This document shows, piece after piece, positions 60,189 to 64,000 of a DNA stretch of 64,000 bases. The notes under the pieces are model-generated. The model was not told the DNA's origin. It saw nothing but the letters and a program-made list of their open reading frames with translations, and searched no databases. The first letter of the stretch is position 1, and every line of letters starts with the position of its first letter. Location: NCBI RefSeq assembly GCF_050337045.1, contig NZ_JAKJSO010000018.1, positions 62,001-126,000 of the forward strand. The letters are read 5' to 3'. This DNA is from Photobacterium kagoshimensis. Its GTDB lineage: Bacteria > Pseudomonadota > Gammaproteobacteria > Enterobacterales > Vibrionaceae. The translations under genes were made by a program, and so were the position numbers.

Positions 60189-61208
60189 TTATAACGCGGC
60201 AATAATCACCAAGACAGCAACCCAGCACCATGCGCTGCGTTCCACTAAACCACAGGCTAACGCAATTGCTGATGCCGTTGCTTTCTCACCCTGCCCCATA
60301 AAAATTTTATCGTGCAGAATCCCATGGTATATGGCAGGCCCACCAATGATGGTATTGATTGCCCCTGCCCCACTTGTCATCACCACCCCACCGTTAGGGC
60401 TGGCACATAGATGCGCTTGAGTTCGCCAACAATGAAGCGCATTTTTAGTATTACCGATCACGGCATAAGTCAGGCCTGTTAGCCGCGCAGGTAACAAACC
60501 CATGGCATCATCAAGTTTTGCCGCGCTGTAACCAAAGTGGCGATAACGGTCATTTTTATATCCCCACATTGCATCTAAGGTATTCACTAACCGAAACAAC
60601 ACAGCGGCTGGCGCCCCACCAATAATGAACCAGAACATCGCACCAAAAACGGCATCGTTACCATTTTCAAGCACTGACTCCACCGTTGCTGACGTCACTT
60701 GATACTGATCCATTGCGCTGGTATCGCGGCTGACAATCCAACCCACTTTTTCACGCGCCGCACTAAGATCACCTGCTACCAAAGGGCGGTAAATCCACTG
60801 TGCATGCTGTAATAAACTGGTTTTGCCCACCGTGAAGTACAGCACAATGGCATTCGCCGCTAACCACAGATATAACGAGGCATGATAGAGCCAACCAAAT
60901 AACCAGTATGAGGCCAATAAAATAGGCAAAACAGCCAAGCACCAAGCGAAGATCCCAAGCAAGACACCTCGTGCTCTCGCATTAGCCATTCTAGAGCAAC
61001 GTTGTTCAGAAGCACCAACAGCTTGGCTTGACGTGGATGTATTTAGCTGGCGTTCAATCCAATTCGCCCAATGCCCAAACCCAACTAATGGATGAAATCG
61101 GCGCACTTCACCCAGCCAACTATCTAGCAACAAGCCAGCTGCCAGTAAAAGCGCCAGTGTTAATGCGACAGAGCCAAATAATGTCGGTGGGATATACGCC
61201 CAAAGCAT
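60189..61208 (-). CDS. cbiB: Adenosylcobinamide-phosphate synthase CbiB
   Basis: Inner-membrane enzyme that attaches the aminopropanol linker to adenosylcobyrate. 339 residues. Seen: LLDSWLGEVRRFHPLVGFG near the N terminus, the KVGWIVSRDTSAMD segment, VESVLENGNDAVFGAMFWF, YGHFG-like NDRYRHFGYSAAKLDD, and GGPAIYHGILHDK towards the end, with several membrane helices. 20 bases after cbiF and 42 before cobD on the minus strand. The product of CobD is one of its substrates. Confidence 0.95.
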   Translation of the reverse strand: MLWAYIPPTLFGSVALTLALLLAAGLLLDSWLGEVRRFHPLVGFGHWANWIERQLNTSTSSQAVGASEQRCSRMANARARGVLLGIFAWCLAVLPILLASYWLFGWLYHASLYLWLAANAIVLYFTVGKTSLLQHAQWIYRPLVAGDLSAAREKVGWIVSRDTSAMDQYQVTSATVESVLENGNDAVFGAMFWFIIGGAPAAVLFRLVNTLDAMWGYKNDRYRHFGYSAAKLDDAMGLLPARLTGLTYAVIGNTKNALHCWRTQAHLCASPNGGVVMTSGAGAINTIIGGPAIYHGILHDKIFMGQGEKATASAIALACGLVERSAWCWVAVLVIIAAL

Positions 61209-61228
61209 GGTGTATTAACCTTCTTATG

Positions 61229-62002
61229 CTATACCTTACCTTCTACCACACGTGCTTTGCGACACGCATGAGAAAACGTAGGGTCATATAATTTTGAATC
61301 GACAAAGTCTTGTTCGCCAAGCACCTTACTCACAATAATCATTGCGGTAGAACGAATATTGGCGTCATGCATTTTGTCAGCGATATCAGCGAGTGTACCT
61401 CGAATAATGCGCTGTTCTGGGTGAGAGGCTTTTTCAACCACAGCAACGGGCCAGCTCATCGGATAAACCTCGGACAGTTCACGCACCACCTTACGAATCA
61501 ATGTTGCGCTCAAAAACAGACACAGCGTTGCTTCATGTGCTGCCAGTGATTTGAGGTTTTCTTTGTCAGGTACAGGCGTGCGACCAGATGCGCGACTTAA
61601 TATGATCGTTTGACACTTTTCAGGCAAGGTCAGCTCTTGACCCAATGCAGCAGCAGAAGCCTGAAACGATGATACACCAGGGATCACCTGCCAATCGATA
61701 CCAAGTGCATCTAAACGGCGTACCTGCTCGGCCAGCGAAGAATAGATCGAAAGATCTCCCGTTTGTACACGCGCCACATCTTCACCATTCGCAAAGGCAT
61801 CCGTGTACACCTTAGTGATCGCATCCAGATCCATATCGGCAGAGTTAAACACTTTCGCATCGGGTTTCGCACGTTCTATCACGGCTTTGGGTACTAAGCT
61901 GCCTGCATACAAGATCACAGGGCAACGCTCAACTAAGCGCGCACCTTTTACTGTGATCAAATCAGGATCACCCGGCCCTGCACCTATAAAAAAGACGGTC
62001 AT
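61229..62002 (-). CDS. cbiF: Precorrin-4/cobalt-precorrin-4 C11-methyltransferase CbiF
   Basis: S-adenosylmethionine-dependent methyltransferase adding the C11 methyl to the corrin ring. 257 residues. Seen: FIGAGPGDPDLITVKGARL, YAGSLVPKAVI, VQTGDLSIYSSLAEQ, VIPGVSSFQASAAALGQELT and LCLFLSATL, the CbiF/CobM pattern. Four-base overlap with cbiH upstream. Confidence 0.96.
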   Translation of the reverse strand: MTVFFIGAGPGDPDLITVKGARLVERCPVILYAGSLVPKAVIERAKPDAKVFNSADMDLDAITKVYTDAFANGEDVARVQTGDLSIYSSLAEQVRRLDALGIDWQVIPGVSSFQASAAALGQELTLPEKCQTIILSRASGRTPVPDKENLKSLAAHEATLCLFLSATLIRKVVRELSEVYPMSWPVAVVEKASHPEQRIIRGTLADIADKMHDANIRSTAMIIVSKVLGEQDFVDSKLYDPTFSHACRKARVVEGKV

Positions 62003-62883
62003 ACTCGATCACCCTCAGTCATAGTTTGTTCCTGAAACTCAGCATCAATTTGAATCTCGGTTTCAACTTGAGGTGCACCTGATGTTTTCAGTGCATGTCC
62101 TCGCTTTTGCCCTGACAGCACAGCCCCTGTTTCAAGCTGATATTTATTCTTATAACCACGTGGGGTGACAATCCAATCGCCAAAGTAATAGCTATTACTG
62201 TTACCCACGAGTACCGCAGCATTCATACCAAACTCGAGTGAAGTGAAGCTGTCGAGCGTGCTTAACATCACACGCTGATCATCACGATACGCGGCATTCA
62301 CTACCGCGACAGGGGTCTTAGGGTCACGGTGTTGCAATAAGATCTGCTGCGCGGTTTCAATATGGCTTTTACGCTTTTTCGATCTTGGGTTATAAAACGT
62401 GATCGCAAAATCGGCCATTGCAGCCGCTTCTATCCGCTTGGTGATCACCTCCCAAGGCGTCAGCAGATCCGATAACGAAATCGTGCAACTATCATGACCA
62501 AGCGGCGCGCCCACTAACGAAGCGCACGCATTTGCCGCAGTGATCCCCGGAATAATGACAAGCTCAACAGCAGGTAACTCAGGGTTACGCTGTTGTAATA
62601 GCTCCAGCACTAAGGGCGCCATTGCGTACATCCCAGAATCGCCTGAACAGACGAGTACAACCGACTTTCCTTCCGCTGCAGCATCAATCGCCGCTGCCGC
62701 TCTTTCCCACTCACGCGTCATGCCACTTTGAATCACTTCTTGCTGATCAATAAGCGAAATAATCAAATCGACATAGGCTTTATAGCCAGCCACAACATCG
62801 GCAGATTCAATGGCTTCGCGAGCGGCAGGGGTCACTAAATCTATACTGCCAGGACCAAGGCCAACCAAGGTTAATTTAGCCAT
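61999..62883 (-). CDS. cbiH: Precorrin-3B/cobalt-precorrin-3 C17-methyltransferase CbiH
   Basis: Methylates C17 and drives ring contraction of the corrin. 294 residues, with a C-terminal tail longer than the methyltransferase core needs. Seen: LVGLGPGSIDLVTPAAREAI, VVLVCSGDSGMYAMAPLV, IPGITAANACASLVGAPLGHD, FAITFYNPRSKKR and VLVGNSNSYYFGDWIVTPRGY, the CbiH/CobJ pattern. Overlaps cbiK by eight bases and cbiF by four. Confidence 0.96.
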   Translation of the reverse strand: MAKLTLVGLGPGSIDLVTPAAREAIESADVVAGYKAYVDLIISLIDQQEVIQSGMTREWERAAAAIDAAAEGKSVVLVCSGDSGMYAMAPLVLELLQQRNPELPAVELVIIPGITAANACASLVGAPLGHDSCTISLSDLLTPWEVITKRIEAAAMADFAITFYNPRSKKRKSHIETAQQILLQHRDPKTPVAVVNAAYRDDQRVMLSTLDSFTSLEFGMNAAVLVGNSNSYYFGDWIVTPRGYKNKYQLETGAVLSGQKRGHALKTSGAPQVETEIQIDAEFQEQTMTEGDRV

Positions 62884-63829
62884 GGTTCACCTCGGCAACG
62901 CCGCTAATATCTAAAGCCCGTTCTGGTGCACCTATTTTGATCAATCCTTCCGCGATTTGCTTTTCGATTATCTCGAGCAGTTCAGGCACATCTAACATAC
63001 AGAACTTTTCATTCGTCTTATCATTCAGCGGCTCACACGCCTTATCATTCACCGTCTCAAAGCTGTTAGCTGTTGCGTGTTGAACAGGCTCTGCAACTTG
63101 CACATCAAAATCTGCATCAAGTTGACTTTTGATACTGGCCAGGTCATTTTCAAAATGATTGCCTGAAACTAACAAGAGCGGCACTAAACGCAGCTTGGGT
63201 TTTTCACCACTGGCAATCAAAGACTGGCAAGCCTGTTTCATTTCTTCGCTTAGGCTATCAATCAGTAATCCAAACGGCCACGCCCCTTCCAAAGAGCAGG
63301 TGAAATTACGCTTAGAGATTTTAGTCAGTAAGCTATCGCAATAATGAATGGCTTGATGACCAGGGTTGTCCAACAGCGGGGCACCATGGTGGATATACAA
63401 ATTACAGCCTTGATCAACGGGAAAACGCTGATGCAGTGCGCCAAGCAATTTCGTCGCCAATTGGCTGTGATGCATAATGGCTGGTGTTTGACCGATTCGT
63501 GAAAACGAAAACTGCTTAAAACCATCTACAATTTTGGTTAGGTATAAATGCTCATCCGTTGGGAACAAGTAGCAAGAAACCACTAAAATATGCTGATAAC
63601 CTTGAGTATCTAAGTCCGCTAACACTTGAGGTAGGCTCTGGCAGACCTCACCTTTGCGGGCGAGCTTCTTAATAACCATTTTAGAGCTAGTTGCCATGCG
63701 AACGTGACAGTCTGGGTATAGCTCACTGATGTGTTGCTGGAGTTTCACGTAGCGCTGCTGTTCTACCACAGAGCCAAAACAGCTCAGAACAATAGCAGTA
63801 CCTTGGTTGTAATGACGTAAACGTTTCAT
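62876..63829 (-). CDS. cbiK: Cobalt chelatase CbiK (anaerobic pathway)
   Basis: Inserts cobalt into sirohydrochlorin/precorrin-2, the entry of the anaerobic route. 317 residues. Seen: AIVLSCFGSVVEQQ near the N terminus, MATSSKMVIKKLARKGEVCQSLPQVL, HILVVSCYLFPTDEH and the late LLLVSGNHFENDL, matching the CbiK arrangement of a metal-binding His near each end. TAGGAATATC is a good ribosome site. Leads into cbiH with an eight-base overlap; a gap of 69 bases separates it from the partial gene on the right. Confidence 0.9.
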   Translation of the reverse strand: MKRLRHYNQGTAIVLSCFGSVVEQQRYVKLQQHISELYPDCHVRMATSSKMVIKKLARKGEVCQSLPQVLADLDTQGYQHILVVSCYLFPTDEHLYLTKIVDGFKQFSFSRIGQTPAIMHHSQLATKLLGALHQRFPVDQGCNLYIHHGAPLLDNPGHQAIHYCDSLLTKISKRNFTCSLEGAWPFGLLIDSLSEEMKQACQSLIASGEKPKLRLVPLLLVSGNHFENDLASIKSQLDADFDVQVAEPVQHATANSFETVNDKACEPLNDKTNEKFCMLDVPELLEIIEKQIAEGLIKIGAPERALDISGVAEVNHG

Positions 63830-63898
63830 TGATATTCCTATTTCAATTTTAAATTATGTTTTCCATAACAATCACTCGTGACTAACTGAAGCTAGCGC

Positions 63899-64000
63899 TT
63901 ATTGGCATTGTTCAATCTGTGCATCTTCTATCGGTGCAAAAAAGCCTTCAGCCAACACCTGTTGCAATGGTGTTCGCGTTTTCAGCGCGAGGAAGAGTTG
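63899..64000 (-). CDS. 3' end of an upstream gene, cut by the right edge
   Basis: Minus-strand frame entering from the right edge and stopping at TAA (63899-63901). The 33 visible residues (LFLALKTRTPLQQVLAEGFF... ending IEQCQ) are too few to name. Same strand as the cobalamin operon and 69 bases upstream of cbiK, so probably another cobalamin or cobalt-related gene. Confidence 0.6.
   Translation of the reverse strand, partial: QLFLALKTRTPLQQVLAEGFFAPIEDAQIEQCQ

Noticed and set aside
1..64000. CRISPR arrays, insertion sequences, prophage, toxin-antitoxin or restriction genes
   Set aside because: None seen: no regularly spaced repeats with unique spacers, no transposase or integrase motifs, no paired toxin-antitoxin genes or methylase/restriction pair.

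Overview
The window looks like a chromosomal segment of a marine gammaproteobacterium of the family Vibrionaceae, most probably Photobacterium. That is inference from the gene set and protein style: long-form PurC, anaerobic-type cobalamin genes with CbiK, a secreted chitinase, several chemoreceptors, the yccA-tusE-yccX-rlmI neighbourhood, and dense short intergenic terminators. No database search was possible.

Layout. 0-1.4 kb: the permeases artQ (cut by the left edge) and artM of an arginine ABC importer. 1.7-5.3 kb: a membrane PAS-GGDEF-EAL protein and a small unknown protein. 6-9.4 kb: gltS, a DUF465 small protein and an OFA-family MFS carrier. 9.5-14.4 kb: a PAP2 phosphatase fused to a beta-barrel (- strand), a large di-haem peroxidase and the corrinoid adenosyltransferase btuR. 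14.8-22 kb: a chemoreceptor and a 1599-residue lipoprotein metalloprotease. 22.3-26.9 kb: a YbiT-like ABC-F protein, an SDF symporter and a DEAD-box helicase. 27.1-29.9 kb: two overlapping FAD flavoprotein genes, one retinol-saturase/CrtI-like and one resembling polyunsaturated fatty acid isomerase. 30.0-33.9 kb: two direct copies of a tRNA-Ser(UGA) gene, each trailed by an array of tRNA-like, CCA-ending elements alternating with terminator hairpins. The copies bracket rluA, a LysR regulator, ydhR and a small membrane protein. 34.2-38.5 kb: the amino-acid ABC importer aapJQMP. 38.7-43.1 kb: yccA, tusE, yccX, a chemoreceptor and rlmI. 43.2-51.8 kb: a metallopeptidase/propeller/Omp85-like fusion (- strand), a UPF0319 protein, a GH18 chitinase and a YkuD-type L,D-transpeptidase. 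51.9-57.6 kb: a UvrD-like helicase with a previously easy-to-miss 52-residue DUF2256 gene, a DUF4397 lipoprotein, a small outer-membrane barrel and purC behind a consensus PurR operator. 57.7-64 kb: a minus-strand cobalamin operon (cbiK-cbiH-cbiF-cbiB-cobD-cbiA), tightly overlapped and continuing past the right edge.

How the parts fit. Much of the window is nutrient capture: arginine, glutamate, general L-amino-acid and organic-acid transport, chitin hydrolysis and chemotaxis. The cob operon makes the corrin ring and lower-ligand intermediates, and btuR, 43 kb away, adds the adenosyl group. yccA, tusE, yccX and rlmI are a conserved housekeeping block.

The strongest candidates for something undescribed are the modular tRNA-Ser-derived arrays, the paired flavoproteins next to them, and two proteins that fuse an enzyme to an outer-membrane barrel.
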